DNA from: Clostridia bacterium | GTDB taxonomy: Bacteria > Bacillota > Clostridia > Oscillospirales > Acutalibacteraceae | Length of the DNA: 64,000 bases | Assembly (NCBI GenBank): GCA_017474205.1 | Contig: JAFVID010000106.1 | Location: forward strand, 1-64,000 | Direction of reading: 5' to 3' | Part shown: one piece after another, positions 7,744 through 15,333 of the stretch | Numbering within the stretch: the stretch's first letter is position 1 | Layout: each line of letters starts with the position of its first letter | Made by a program: the position numbers and the translations under genes | Notes under the pieces: generated by a model | Told to the model about the DNA's origin: nothing | The model's database searches: none | What the model saw: only the letters and a program-made list of their open reading frames with translations

Positions 7744-9693
7744 ATGGACGGAAAAATCAAAGTTACCCTCCGTGATGACGTAAGAGAATTTGACTCCGGC
7801 ATTACGGCGGCAGAAGTAGCAAAATCATTAGGTATGGGCCTTTATAAGGCATCCTGTGCTTGCAAAGTTAACGGTACAGTTTGTGATTTACGAACTACCT
7901 TGACTAAGGACTGCACCCTTGAGATTTTGACCTTCACCGATGATGAGGGTAAAAAGGCATTCCGCCATACCGCCGCTCACGTTATGGCTCAGGCGGTAAA
8001 GCATCTTTATCCGGATGCAAAACTCTGCATCGGCCCTGCTATAGATAACGGCTTTTATTACGATTTCGACGTAGACAAGGCATTCACCCCCGAAGACCTT
8101 TCTGCTATCGAAGCCGAAATGAAAAAGATTGTTAAGGCGGATATCCCCTTAGAGCGATTTGAACTCTCTCCCGAGGATGCCACCGCATATATGACCGAAC
8201 GTGGCGAAAACTATAAGGTAGAACTTATTGCCGAACACGCCGAAAAGGGTGATGCTATCTCCCTTTACAAACAGGGTGATTTCACCGACCTTTGTGCAGG
8301 TCCTCACCTTATGTCCACCGGCACTATAAAGGCGTTCAAACTTACCCAATGCACCGGTGCTTATTGGAGAGGCGACGCAAACAACGCTATGCTTTGCCGT
8401 GTTTACGGTACCGCATTCCCCAAGGCATCTGAACTTGAAGAATATCTTGCCGCCGTTGAAGAAGCAAAGAAACGCGACCATAACCTTATCGGACGTCAAC
8501 TTGAATACTTCACCACCAGCGACGTTATTGGTCAAGGTCTTCCCATTATGTTACCTAAGGGTGCAAAGATTATCCAAACCCTCCAACGTTTTGTTGAGGA
8601 TGAGGAAGAACGTCGCGGTTGGCTCCTTACCAAAACCCCCTTTATGGCAAAGAGCGACCTTTATAAAATATCAGGTCACTGGGATCATTATCGCGATGGT
8701 ATGTTCGTTCTCGGCGATCCCGAAAGCGAAGACGAGGTATTTGCCCTTCGTCCCATGACCTGTCCCTTCCAATATCAAGCATATCTCAACCGTGCAAGAT
8801 CATATCGTGATCTTCCCCTTAGATATAATGAAACCTCTACCCTCTTCCGTAACGAAGCATCGGGCGAAATGCACGGACTTATCCGTGTAAGACAGTTCAC
8901 CATCTCTGAAGGACACCTTATGTGTACCCCAGAGCAATTGGAACAAGAGTTTAAGGGATGCTTGGAACTCGCTATCTATATGCTCAAAACCTTGGGACTT
9001 TATGAGGATGTATCCTACCGTTTCTCTCAATGGGATCCCGCCGATAAAGAAAAATATATCGGCACTCCCGAACAATGGGAAGAAGCACAAGGACTTATGG
9101 AAAGAATCCTTAATCACCTTGAAATCCCCTACAAAGTGGGCGTGGGTGAAGCCGCATTCTACGGTCCTAAGTTGGATATCCAAATCAAGAACGTTCACGG
9201 TAAGGAAGACACCCTTATCACCATTCAAATCGACCAACTCCTTGCCGCTCAATTCGGTATGGAATATACCGATGCCGACGGTGTTAAGAAGACACCCTGC
9301 ATCATCCATAGAACTTCTATTGGTTGTTACGAGAGAACCCTCGCACTCCTCATTGAAAAATATGCAGGTGCTATGCCTATGTGGCTCTCTCCCGAACAGG
9401 TCAGAATTCTTCCCATTTCTGAAAAATTCAAAGAACAATGTGAAGAAGTTACCGCAAAACTTAAAAACGCGGGTATCCGTGCTACTTGCGATACAAGAAG
9501 CGAAAAGATTGGATACAAAATCCGTGAAGCCCAGCTCGATAAGGTTAACTATATGCTTATTATGGGCGAGAAGGAATGTGAAACCGGCACCGTTTCGGTA
9601 CGTTCCCGTTCCGAAGGCGATTTAGGTGCCCTCACCGTGGATGAATTCATGGCAAAAGCCCTCTTGGAAATCGCAACTAAAGAAATTAAATAA
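7744..9693 (+). CDS. thrS: Threonyl-tRNA synthetase
   Basis: 649 aa, full length. Order: TGS domain (about 1-62); editing/second additional domain with HTAAH (His75, His79) and an HxxxH-type site; class II catalytic core; anticodon-binding domain from about 545. The three zinc ligands used to recognise threonine are present as Cys340 (MTCPF), His391 (EGHLMC) and His522 (IIHRTSIG); the first two show the same 51-residue spacing as the E. coli enzyme. Motif 2 is FRNEASGEMHGLIRVRQF; motif 3 reads SIGCYERTLALLIE, a little divergent. Charges tRNA-Thr in the cytoplasm. Monocistronic: own promoter upstream and a strong terminator downstream. Unlike many Clostridia, no T-box leader precedes it. Confidence 0.97.
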   Translation: MDGKIKVTLRDDVREFDSGITAAEVAKSLGMGLYKASCACKVNGTVCDLRTTLTKDCTLEILTFTDDEGKKAFRHTAAHVMAQAVKHLYPDAKLCIGPAIDNGFYYDFDVDKAFTPEDLSAIEAEMKKIVKADIPLERFELSPEDATAYMTERGENYKVELIAEHAEKGDAISLYKQGDFTDLCAGPHLMSTGTIKAFKLTQCTGAYWRGDANNAMLCRVYGTAFPKASELEEYLAAVEEAKKRDHNLIGRQLEYFTTSDVIGQGLPIMLPKGAKIIQTLQRFVEDEEERRGWLLTKTPFMAKSDLYKISGHWDHYRDGMFVLGDPESEDEVFALRPMTCPFQYQAYLNRARSYRDLPLRYNETSTLFRNEASGEMHGLIRVRQFTISEGHLMCTPEQLEQEFKGCLELAIYMLKTLGLYEDVSYRFSQWDPADKEKYIGTPEQWEEAQGLMERILNHLEIPYKVGVGEAAFYGPKLDIQIKNVHGKEDTLITIQIDQLLAAQFGMEYTDADGVKKTPCIIHRTSIGCYERTLALLIEKYAGAMPMWLSPEQVRILPISEKFKEQCEEVTAKLKNAGIRATCDTRSEKIGYKIREAQLDKVNYMLIMGEKECETGTVSVRSRSEGDLGALTVDEFMAKALLEIATKEIK

Positions 9694-9710
9694 GTTAATA
9701 CAAAATAGTA

Positions 9711-9741
9711 AAAGCGGAGTGAAATTCACTCCGCTTTTGTG
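9711..9741 (+). terminator. thrS terminator
   Basis: Perfect 12-bp stem (AAAGCGGAGTGA with TCACTCCGCTTT, 3-nt loop) followed by TTTTGTGTT, 17 bases after the thrS stop. Confidence 0.9.
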
Positions 9742-9975
9742 TTATATGAATGTTTTTAATAATTTTATTTTAAGGAGTTTTCGTTTACCATAAACTGCAT
9801 TTTTTGTAGGGCAGGGGCTTGCTAATATGATAAGATAAAATATAACAACTAGGTTTTTAGTTAAATAGGAATTCGCATTACAGCACAAAAGCACACTTAA
9901 CCTTTACAAATCCTTTCTTTATGATCAACTTGAAAGGAAGAGTTTTGATAACTTTCATATATTTTACTTGACACA
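9742..9975. other. Non-coding spacer, no gene seen
   Basis: A+T-rich spacer between the thrS terminator and the terminator of the TM2 gene. No reading frame with a ribosome site, tRNA or repeat was recognised. Confidence 0.6.
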
Positions 9976-10003
9976 AAAAGCGAGGTGAAAATCACCTCGC
10001 TTT
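9976..10003 (-). terminator. Terminator of the TM2 gene
   Basis: On the minus strand GCGAGGTGA pairs with TCACCTCGC across a TTT(T) loop and is followed by TTTTTGTG, directly after the stop of the TM2-domain gene. Confidence 0.88.
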
Positions 10004-10008
10004 CGCCT

Positions 10009-10395
10009 TTAACCTATCCGGCATTTATATTTAATTTGGAAATTCTCATCATTAGAACATAGAATCATTATTCCTTCGATTAAACCGAGAATAGAAGGAA
10101 TATATGTCCAACAGAACAAAAGATACAAGATACCTTTTCCTGTTTGGCCAAGATAAAACTTATGGACACCAATACCACCTAATAATATTGCTAATATAGC
10201 CGCCACAATTTTATTTTTTATGGGCCAATTTGCTCTTTCAGGGTTTGCACTTTGTGGCTGTTGTTGAACATAAACAACTTGGGGTTGAGGAGCAGCTGCA
10301 GTAGATGTATTATTTATAATTGCCGCACCACAATACTCACATTTGGTTGCATTTTCGGGCGCAGGAGCACCACATTGAGGGCATAGACTACTCAT
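10009..10395 (-). CDS. Zinc-ribbon plus TM2-domain membrane protein
   Basis: 128 aa. N-terminal zinc ribbon (CPQCGAPAPENATKCEYCG, residues 5-23), a Gln/Pro/Ala-rich linker, then a TM2 domain of two membrane helices joined by a short turn (AAILAILLGGIGVHKFYLG and ILYLLFCWTYIPSILGLIEG). TM2 proteins are small inner-membrane proteins of unknown biochemical role. AAGGAG sits nine bases before the ATG. Transcribed divergently from the SPFH/zinc-ribbon gene, which also carries CxxC ribbons; the pair may act together. The DNA here is more A+T-rich than in neighbouring housekeeping genes. Confidence 0.88.
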   Translation of the reverse strand: MSSLCPQCGAPAPENATKCEYCGAAIINNTSTAAAPQPQVVYVQQQPQSANPERANWPIKNKIVAAILAILLGGIGVHKFYLGQTGKGILYLLFCWTYIPSILGLIEGIMILCSNDENFQIKYKCRIG

Positions 10396-10422
10396 ATTAA
10401 TATCTCCTTAATTTTTTTTTAC

Positions 10423-10451
10423 ATTATACAACAGCATATACTATTTTTCAA
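10423..10451 (-). promoter_or_regulatory. Promoter of the TM2 gene
   Basis: Minus strand: TTGAAA (10451-10446), 17-bp spacer, TATAAT (10428-10423). Faces away from the SPFH promoter. Confidence 0.75.
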
Positions 10452-10471
10452 GTGTTTTTTACAAATTAATA

Positions 10472-10500
10472 TTGACTTTTTTTTTGCAATCTTGTACAAT
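10472..10500 (+). promoter_or_regulatory. Promoter of the SPFH gene
   Basis: TTGACT (10472-10477), 17-bp spacer, TACAAT (10495-10500), 31 bases before the ATG at 10532. Confidence 0.75.
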
Positions 10501-10531
10501 AAAGCCATTACTATGTGAGAGGTGTAACTTT

Positions 10532-11665
10532 ATGGCGATCGTTGATGTTTTAAAATTCAATTCAGATGCGAGCATTTTTGCTTGGAAATATCCTAACACT
10601 GAATTATCAACTTGGACACAACTTATTGTTAACGAGTCCCAAGAAGCAGTTTTAGTGAAAAATGGACAAATAACGGATGTATTTGGACCAGGACACTACA
10701 AACTTACAACCGATAATATTCCAATTCTACAAAAACTTATTAACATTCCTTTTGGAGGAAAATCCCCCTTTTCTGCAGAAGTTTGGTTCATAAATAAAGC
10801 TTTTGCATTGGATATAAAATGGGGAACCACCACCCCTATACAAGTACAAGACCCTAAATACGGTGTATTTGTGCCCTTAAGAGCTTTTGGCCAATTCGGG
10901 TTACAGATAGAGGATTCTCGTAGATTTCTCATCAAGCTTGTCGGCACGATGCCCTTCTTCAACACTAAGACATTAACAGAGTATTTTAAAGGACTATACA
11001 TTACTCGTGTAAAGGATAGATTGTCTTCTTGTCTCGTTTCCTCTAAAATTTCGATTTTGGAAATAAATTCACATTTGGATGAAATATCATCAGCTCTTAG
11101 TGAACAACTTCAACAAGAATTTGCCGAATTTGGAATAAAAGTTCATTCTTTCTATATCAATGATATAAATGTTCCTGAAAACGATCCTGCCGTTAAGCGT
11201 CTTAAAGCTGCACTAGCGAAGAGAGCCGAAATGGATATTCTAGGTTACAACTATCAACAAGAAAGAACCTTCGATACGTTAAACACTGCAGCTGGAAACC
11301 AAGGTACCGCAGGTGGTGTAATGGGTGCTGGTATGGGCGTTGGCCTTGGCTTTGGAATTGGAGGAACTGTCGGGAATGCAATTGGTAGTATGGATGCAGT
11401 TATGACAACAAAAGAGGCGATGAAAGAATGTCCCTCTTGTCATTCAAAAATTGGTGAAAGTTTGAAATTTTGCCCTCACTGTGGTGCAAATACCCATGAG
11501 GAGAAAAACGAACTTAAATGCTCTGATTGTGGAACTATTATTGCACCGGGAACAAAATTTTGTCCAGGTTGTGGAAAACCATTGTTAAAAAAATGCAACA
11601 ATTGTGGAACAGAACTTAATGGTGACACAAAATTCTGTAGTAATTGCGGAACAAAAGTGGAGTAA
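10532..11665 (+). CDS. SPFH-domain (YdjI/virion-core-like) protein with C-terminal zinc ribbons
   Basis: 377 aa. The ATG at 10532 follows GAGAGGTG with suitable spacing; an in-frame upstream ATG gives an extension with no ribosome site. Residues about 10-240 match the SPFH/YdjI type (TQLIVNESQEAVLVKNGQ, FGPGHYKL, and a late FGIKVHSFYINDINVPENDP). A Gly-rich stretch (about 265-300) leads to three CxxC ribbons: CPSCHSKIGESLKFCPHCG, CSDCG...CPGCG, CNNCG...CSNCG. SPFH proteins form membrane-associated scaffolds; B. subtilis YdjI belongs to a membrane stress module with PspA-like proteins, though no PspA is present here. Likely cotranscribed with the next gene (13-base gap). Confidence 0.88.
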   Translation: MAIVDVLKFNSDASIFAWKYPNTELSTWTQLIVNESQEAVLVKNGQITDVFGPGHYKLTTDNIPILQKLINIPFGGKSPFSAEVWFINKAFALDIKWGTTTPIQVQDPKYGVFVPLRAFGQFGLQIEDSRRFLIKLVGTMPFFNTKTLTEYFKGLYITRVKDRLSSCLVSSKISILEINSHLDEISSALSEQLQQEFAEFGIKVHSFYINDINVPENDPAVKRLKAALAKRAEMDILGYNYQQERTFDTLNTAAGNQGTAGGVMGAGMGVGLGFGIGGTVGNAIGSMDAVMTTKEAMKECPSCHSKIGESLKFCPHCGANTHEEKNELKCSDCGTIIAPGTKFCPGCGKPLLKKCNNCGTELNGDTKFCSNCGTKVE

Positions 11666-11678
11666 CAGGAGGAAAATC

Positions 11679-12335
11679 ATGAAAAAAACACCTATAAGTA
11701 TTATTACTGGCGTAGTTGTTATTTTAGTTACTATTATTTTGTATTTTGTTATACTTAAAAATCTTTTTATGCAAACCATTTGTTTTTTAACCCTTATTGG
11801 TGTTGTTGTTGCTGAAGCAATTGTTACTGCAATGGCATATTATTCAAAAGGTGAACCTAGAAAAGTAGCTGCCTCTATCGTTACTTCTTTTATGGTTCCA
11901 ATATCAATACTTCTTTCAGCGGTATACATTGTAGGTTTTCCGAAAGGGTATGGTTCGTATTTAGGATGGTATTGCATTTCTTTTGCTGTTATTTTTATTA
12001 TAGATACTATTATTTGGAAGTTTTCAGATAATAGAGAAAATGACAATATTGCAATACAAAATTCTAAGAACAATATATTAGAATTACGTAAATTGGTCAA
12101 ATGCATTATGTTGAAACCGAATGCGATAAATTTCAAAAAAGAATTGGACGAAATTGAAGAAAAACTTCATTTTTCCAACGATACTGTTATTACAGAAACT
12201 GATGCCCGTATTCGACAAATGTTGATAGAGTTGGAATACAACATTGATAATGAAGATTTTGATACTATTGGATATATTAATAATATTTCAAGCGAAATTG
12301 ATCGTAGAACTATTTTAACAAAGAACACAATCTAA
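11679..12335 (+). CDS. Four-helix membrane protein with coiled cytoplasmic tail
   Basis: 218 aa, not recognised. ATG at 11679 with AGGAGG six bases upstream, 13 bases after the SPFH gene, so probably in its operon. Four membrane spans are predicted by eye (residues about 7-27, 30-50, 65-85, 93-112), then a charged, mostly helical C-terminal region of about 100 residues rich in Glu, Lys, Ile and Asn (LDEIEEKLHFS, ARIRQMLIELEYNIDNED). Codon use is strongly A/T-ending compared with the fba or gap genes, suggesting transfer. Function unknown; context suggests a membrane-scaffold partner of the SPFH protein. Confidence 0.8.
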   Translation: MKKTPISIITGVVVILVTIILYFVILKNLFMQTICFLTLIGVVVAEAIVTAMAYYSKGEPRKVAASIVTSFMVPISILLSAVYIVGFPKGYGSYLGWYCISFAVIFIIDTIIWKFSDNRENDNIAIQNSKNNILELRKLVKCIMLKPNAINFKKELDEIEEKLHFSNDTVITETDARIRQMLIELEYNIDNEDFDTIGYINNISSEIDRRTILTKNTI

Positions 12336-12423
12336 TACATCGAACACCTTTGTCAACATATATATTTCCAAATTGACAAGGGACACATACAAATCTACAC
12401 GTCAATGAGGTTTCAATACAAAT

Positions 12424-12452
12424 GCCCCCTTTATACAAGGGGGCTATTTTTA
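12424..12452. terminator. Bidirectional terminator
   Basis: GCCCCCTT pairs with AAGGGGGC; U-tracts (TATTTTTATT) follow on the plus strand and a T-rich run on the other. Serves the SPFH operon and the convergent AAA ATPase gene. Confidence 0.85.
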
Positions 12453-13199
12453 TTCCTGAAGCAATATCCCCAGCATCTTTTCGGGGTTGTCAAGGAAGTT
12501 TTTTGTTACTTTGTAGTGTTCGGTATCTTTGTAGTCGGTCTTTTTTATCCCATCCACAGAAAATTCCAAAATATCCGCATTGGGATACGCCATCAAAATC
12601 GGGGAATGGGTGGCGATGATGAACTGGGAATCCTTCTTCACAAGATAGTCAATCTCGGCAAGGAGGGTCAGCAGCCGCAGGGGAGAAAGTGCCGCTTCGG
12701 GTTCATCCAAAATATAAAGTCCGTTACCGAAAAATCTATTTTGAACAATGGATAAAAAACTCTCTCCGTGGGACTGATTGTGGAGCGATACCCCACCGTA
12801 TCCGTCAATTATCGGTGGCTGAAAGGCGGGTTGTTTGTCCATATCGTCAATATTTGTCGCCACGTTGTATAAACTCTCAGCACGAAGGAAAAATCCGTCC
12901 TTTGGATATCCCATCTTGGCAATTTGAAGGTGTTTATGAAGTTCCGAATGGGTCTCGTTGGTGGAAAAGGAAAAGTTTCGCGACCCTCCCTCGGCATTAA
13001 ATCCGTAAGCAACGGCTATGGCCTCAAGCAGGGTGGATTTTCCCGTGCCGTTTTCCCCTACGAAAAAGGTAACGGGGGCGTCTAAAGAGAGTTCTTTCTC
13101 TTTGGATAAATGCTTCACAACGGGCAGTTTGTTGAGATATGAATCCTTATTCAAATTGTTTTCAAAGGATATTTTAGATATATACTTTGCACCCGACAT
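12450..13199 (-). CDS. AAA/ABC-type ATPase (predicted ATP-binding protein)
   Basis: 249 aa soluble ATPase. Start ATG at 13199 follows AAGGTGGGTGG; a longer frame upstream would include the promoter. Walker A is VGENGTGKSTLLEAIA (about residues 42-57); Walker B with the following His switch reads LYILDEPEAALSPLR and later FIIATHSPILMAYPNADI. The middle lacks a clear ABC signature, though SHGESFLSIVQNRF sits at that position. It belongs to the widespread stand-alone AAA family (AAA_21-like, SMC-like fold without long coiled coil); role unknown, sometimes linked to defence, but no nuclease partner is adjacent here. Confidence 0.88.
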   Translation of the reverse strand: MSGAKYISKISFENNLNKDSYLNKLPVVKHLSKEKELSLDAPVTFFVGENGTGKSTLLEAIAVAYGFNAEGGSRNFSFSTNETHSELHKHLQIAKMGYPKDGFFLRAESLYNVATNIDDMDKQPAFQPPIIDGYGGVSLHNQSHGESFLSIVQNRFFGNGLYILDEPEAALSPLRLLTLLAEIDYLVKKDSQFIIATHSPILMAYPNADILEFSVDGIKKTDYKDTEHYKVTKNFLDNPEKMLGILLQE

Positions 13200-13227
13200 T
13201 TTTCCACCCACCTTTTGATTTTTTATA

Positions 13228-13256
13228 ATTATATCATATCCATTTTGCCTTTTCAA
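13228..13256 (-). promoter_or_regulatory. Promoter of the AAA ATPase gene
   Basis: Minus strand TTGAAA (13256-13251), 17-bp spacer, TATAAT (13233-13228), about 28 bases before the ATG. Confidence 0.75.
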
Positions 13257-13271
13257 CACAGTTACATAATC

Positions 13272-13301
13272 AAAAAGGATACCCAAATTGGATATCCTTT
13301 T
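13272..13301 (-). terminator. Terminator of the CaCA exporter gene
   Basis: On the minus strand AAAAGGATA pairs with TATCCTTTTT around a short loop, followed by TGATT; 24 bases after the exporter stop. Confidence 0.7.
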
Positions 13302-13324
13302 GAACTAATATTATTCTATATTTT

Positions 13325-14335
13325 TTAAAGTGCAACTACACCCGTTTCGTTAAGCACCAAGAACAACATATACAAAGCGTATATTCCAAGAAGTACAAAA
13401 CCTTGCCATTTTTTGAATTTGCCCATAATAATTGTGGGGACAACGGCAACGGCGCAAGCCGCAATACAAACGGGGAAGTCAAAGACGAGATTTATTCTCT
13501 CAACAGGAAGAGCAGAACCATTTATAACGGCACAAAGGGGAAGTATCAAGGTGGTGTCGATAATGTTTGCACCAATGATATTGCCCACCGAAAGTGATGC
13601 CTCTTTTTTACGAATAGCGGTAAGGGTTGTAACCAATTCGGGAAGAGAAGTGCCAAGGGCTATAACGGTAAAACCGATAATAGTTTCACTAATGCCAATA
13701 CCTGAAGCGATTGTCTTACCCGAAGAAACAAGGAATTCTGCACCAAATACAATGGATGCTGTGCCGATTAAAAAGAAGAAAATCTTTGAAGGAATTTCCT
13801 TCTTTTCGTGGGAGTCAATTTCATCTCCCACGGCGCCTTTTTTACCCTCTACAACGTTGCTTATCATAAAGATAACGAATATACTCCAAAGAACAAATGC
13901 CGACCAAGTGGGTAATAATCCACTAAGAGAGAGTACGGTAAGGCCAACAATAGCGCCAAGAAAGAGTCCACCTTTAAGGGAGAAACTTTTTCTGCTTATA
14001 ATACCCGCCATAGCCACAAGGGAAACACCCATAATAAGGGTTGTATTTGCCGTTACCGAACCAACCGCATTACCTATTGCAAGTTGAGCAGAACCGTTCA
14101 TCGCGGCTCTAACTGAAACTAAAAGTTCGGGAAGCGTAGTGGCAAAAGAAACAATGGTGGCACCAACAACAAATTTAGGAATACCCGTTGCCTCTGCAAA
14201 CCAAGAAGCGGAATCAACAAACCAGTCACCGCCCTTTATTGTAAGCACAAGACCAACAAGGAAAAATCCTGCGGCAATCGCCAAAAGCGGAGCACCCGAA
14301 AGGGATTCAAAAAATACAAATCCAAAGAAATCCAT
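13325..14335 (-). CDS. CaCA-family cation antiporter, probably a manganese or calcium exporter
   Basis: 336 aa, about ten membrane helices. Start ATG at 14335 has GGAGG eight bases upstream. Two inverted alpha repeats of the Ca2+/cation antiporter family are clear: VGATIVSFATTLPELLVSV (about residues 55-75) and VIALGTSLPELVTTLTAIRK (about 215-235) followed by VGNIIGANIIDTTLIL; each holds the acidic ion-binding residue. The family swaps Ca2+ (or another divalent ion) for Na+ or H+. The gene sits behind a promoter, a yybP-ykoY-type riboswitch and two terminators. Because yybP-ykoY RNAs sense Mn2+ and switch on exporters, Mn2+ export is the best reading; this specificity is inference. Confidence 0.92.
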   Translation of the reverse strand: MDFFGFVFFESLSGAPLLAIAAGFFLVGLVLTIKGGDWFVDSASWFAEATGIPKFVVGATIVSFATTLPELLVSVRAAMNGSAQLAIGNAVGSVTANTTLIMGVSLVAMAGIISRKSFSLKGGLFLGAIVGLTVLSLSGLLPTWSAFVLWSIFVIFMISNVVEGKKGAVGDEIDSHEKKEIPSKIFFFLIGTASIVFGAEFLVSSGKTIASGIGISETIIGFTVIALGTSLPELVTTLTAIRKKEASLSVGNIIGANIIDTTLILPLCAVINGSALPVERINLVFDFPVCIAACAVAVVPTIIMGKFKKWQGFVLLGIYALYMLFLVLNETGVVAL

Positions 14336-14357
14336 TTTACATACCTCCAAAAAAAAT

Positions 14358-14382
14358 CCAAGTGTGGAACAACCACACTTGG
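14358..14382 (-). terminator. Second leader terminator, abutting the ribosome site of the exporter gene
   Basis: A perfect 10-bp stem (CCAAGTGTGG/CCACACTTGG, loop TTGTT) followed by ATTTTTTTT and then GGAGG. It lies between the riboswitch terminator and the start codon, so RNA polymerase must pass two terminators to reach the gene. Confidence 0.8.
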
Positions 14383-14392
14383 TGTCGGATCA

Positions 14393-14433
14393 AAAAAATA
14401 AGACTCCATGTATGGATATTCATACATGAGTCT
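14393..14433 (-). promoter_or_regulatory. Riboswitch expression platform (terminator overlapping aptamer 3' strand)
   Basis: Minus strand AGACTCATGTATG pairs with CATACATGGAGTCT, then TATTTTTTT. Its 5' strand contains the AGACTCAT that also closes the aptamer, so aptamer and terminator are mutually exclusive. Ligand binding should therefore favour read-through (an ON switch). Confidence 0.8.
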
Positions 14434-14510
14434 CGCAAATTAAAACAAGCCAGACCAAAAGGCCAGGATGTTGACTTGTTACGCATTATTGCGCCTACTA
14501 CTCCCTCATT
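14426..14510 (-). ncRNA. yybP-ykoY (Mn2+) riboswitch aptamer
   Basis: Minus-strand RNA starts AATGAGGGAGTAGTAGGCGC, matching the conserved GGGGAGUAG-type opening, continues with a stem built from AACAAGTCAAC... and ...GGCTTGTT capped by CCTGGCC/GGTCTGG, and ends GCGAGACTCAT, matching the conserved (A/G)AGACC/U closing element; ATGAG and CTCAT form P1. Promoter spacing puts the transcript start at about its first base. Identification is by motif reading, not by covariance search. Confidence 0.8.
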
Positions 14511-14517
14511 GGATTTT

Positions 14518-14546
14518 AAAATACCACATATCTTTTATTTTGTCAA
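14518..14546 (-). promoter_or_regulatory. Promoter of the riboswitch-exporter transcript
   Basis: Minus strand consensus TTGACA (14546-14541), 17-bp spacer, TATTTT (14523-14518); the riboswitch begins within about ten bases. Confidence 0.85.
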
Positions 14547-14591
14547 GAAAAAACCAAAATATTTAGTAAGAAACAAAAATATTGAATATGA

Positions 14592-14648
14592 AATAAGAAA
14601 AATCCTCACTCACCAAATGGTGAATGAGGATTCTTTGGTTGCGGGGGT
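14592..14648 (-). repeat. Left copy of a 57-bp direct repeat: tRNA-fMet 3' end plus terminator
   Basis: 56 of 57 bases match 15455-15511 (only difference T at 14618 against C at 15481). The repeat contains the last bases of tRNA-fMet including its CCA, plus the complete tRNA terminator hairpin. Outside the repeat the two sites diverge at once. The offset is 863 bp. Confidence 0.92.
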
Positions 14649-14683
14649 TAACAACGGACTTAAATATTATTCTTTTAAAAGTG

Positions 14684-14712
14684 TTGCATAATATGGAAAA
14701 CTGTGGTATGAT
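14684..14712 (+). promoter_or_regulatory. Promoter of structured-leader unit A
   Basis: TTGCAT (14684-14689), 17-bp spacer, TATGAT (14707-14712). The closing stem of leader A starts six bases after the -10 box, i.e. at the expected transcript 5' end. Confidence 0.78.
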
Positions 14713-14717
14713 ATTTT

Positions 14718-14931
14718 CGCCAAACAATCTAAATATTCGTAGTTATAGGTGTATTTTCTTTTATAGGGATATTATACCTTTTTGTTACATAATGAAACGA
14801 ACTCATTTTGGAAAAAATGCAGCTCCCGTTTCATTGTGTAGTTTCACCTATACTTCGAATGGATTGTTTGGCGACAATTGGAGTCTGCGTTTTTCGGTGC
14901 GCTGACTTCGGTTGGCGCACTTTTTATTTTT
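14718..14931 (+). ncRNA. Structured leader RNA A (unknown class) ending in a terminator
   Basis: Nested pairings seen: CGCCAAACAATC (14718-14729) with GATTGTTTGGCG (14862-14873); ATTCG (14735-14739) with CGAAT (14856-14860); ATAGGTG (14745-14751) with CACCTAT (14845-14851); CATAATGAAACG (14788-14799) with CGTTTCATTGTG (14827-14838). After a 12-nt linker comes TGCGTTTTTCGGTG (14886-14899), then a 10-bp hairpin with a UUCG tetraloop (14897-14920) and TTTTTATTTTT, immediately before the ribosome site of the small gene at 14950. Leader B at 19223-19384 has the same plan and the same 14-nt motif. No known riboswitch, T-box or retron gene set was recognised. Confidence 0.72.
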
Positions 14932-14949
14932 ACAAGGAGAAAAAGAAAA

Positions 14950-15333
14950 ATGAAGGAAAAATTAATATCTATAATCAAAAACAGGAAAATTGTAACCACA
15001 GTATGTATTGCGATTGTTGTAGTTTTATTAATATCAATATTTCCAAATAAAAACATTATCGGTAGGTGGGAAATCGCAAATTTGAAAGAATGGGAAAAAT
15101 ATTCAGCGAGCATATATCGTGTTGATTTACCAAAAGCGTTGGAACTATTTAGTGATGGAACTGGTATAATTAACTATACTAGTTATAGTCAAGATGATAT
15201 AACTTGGCACGCCGATGATGGTCGACTGCGAATTGACGGAAAGGTATTTAATTACAAAATTTCTTTTGGAAAATTGATATTGAATTATCAAGATGATGAA
15301 AGAAATGATACAATTACTTACAAGAAAAAATAA
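14950..15333 (+). CDS. Small membrane-anchored protein with lipocalin-like domain, unknown function
   Basis: 127 aa. Start ATG at 14950 with AAGGAG ten bases upstream. One N-terminal membrane helix (about residues 14-31, VTTVCIAIVVVLLISIF) follows a basic segment, so the rest should be outside the cell. The outer part (IIGRWEIANLKEW..., LELFSDGTGIINYTS..., DDGRLRIDGKVFNYKIS, GKLILNYQDD) has the strand pattern of small lipocalin-like proteins (DUF5640-type: GxWE... FxxDGTG...), an inference from pattern only. It is the only gene of an 863-bp segment between direct repeats at tRNA-fMet and is controlled by structured leader A. A+T-rich codon use differs from flanking genes. Confidence 0.72.
   Translation: MKEKLISIIKNRKIVTTVCIAIVVVLLISIFPNKNIIGRWEIANLKEWEKYSASIYRVDLPKALELFSDGTGIINYTSYSQDDITWHADDGRLRIDGKVFNYKISFGKLILNYQDDERNDTITYKKK

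Noticed and set aside
12450..13199. AAA ATPase as part of an anti-phage system
   Set aside because: No nuclease, helicase or other defence gene is next to it; the neighbours are a membrane module and a cation exporter.
14718..14931. Leader A as a retron ncRNA (a closing stem like a1/a2)
   Set aside because: No reverse transcriptase gene is near, and the RNA leads straight into a terminator and a small membrane protein gene.
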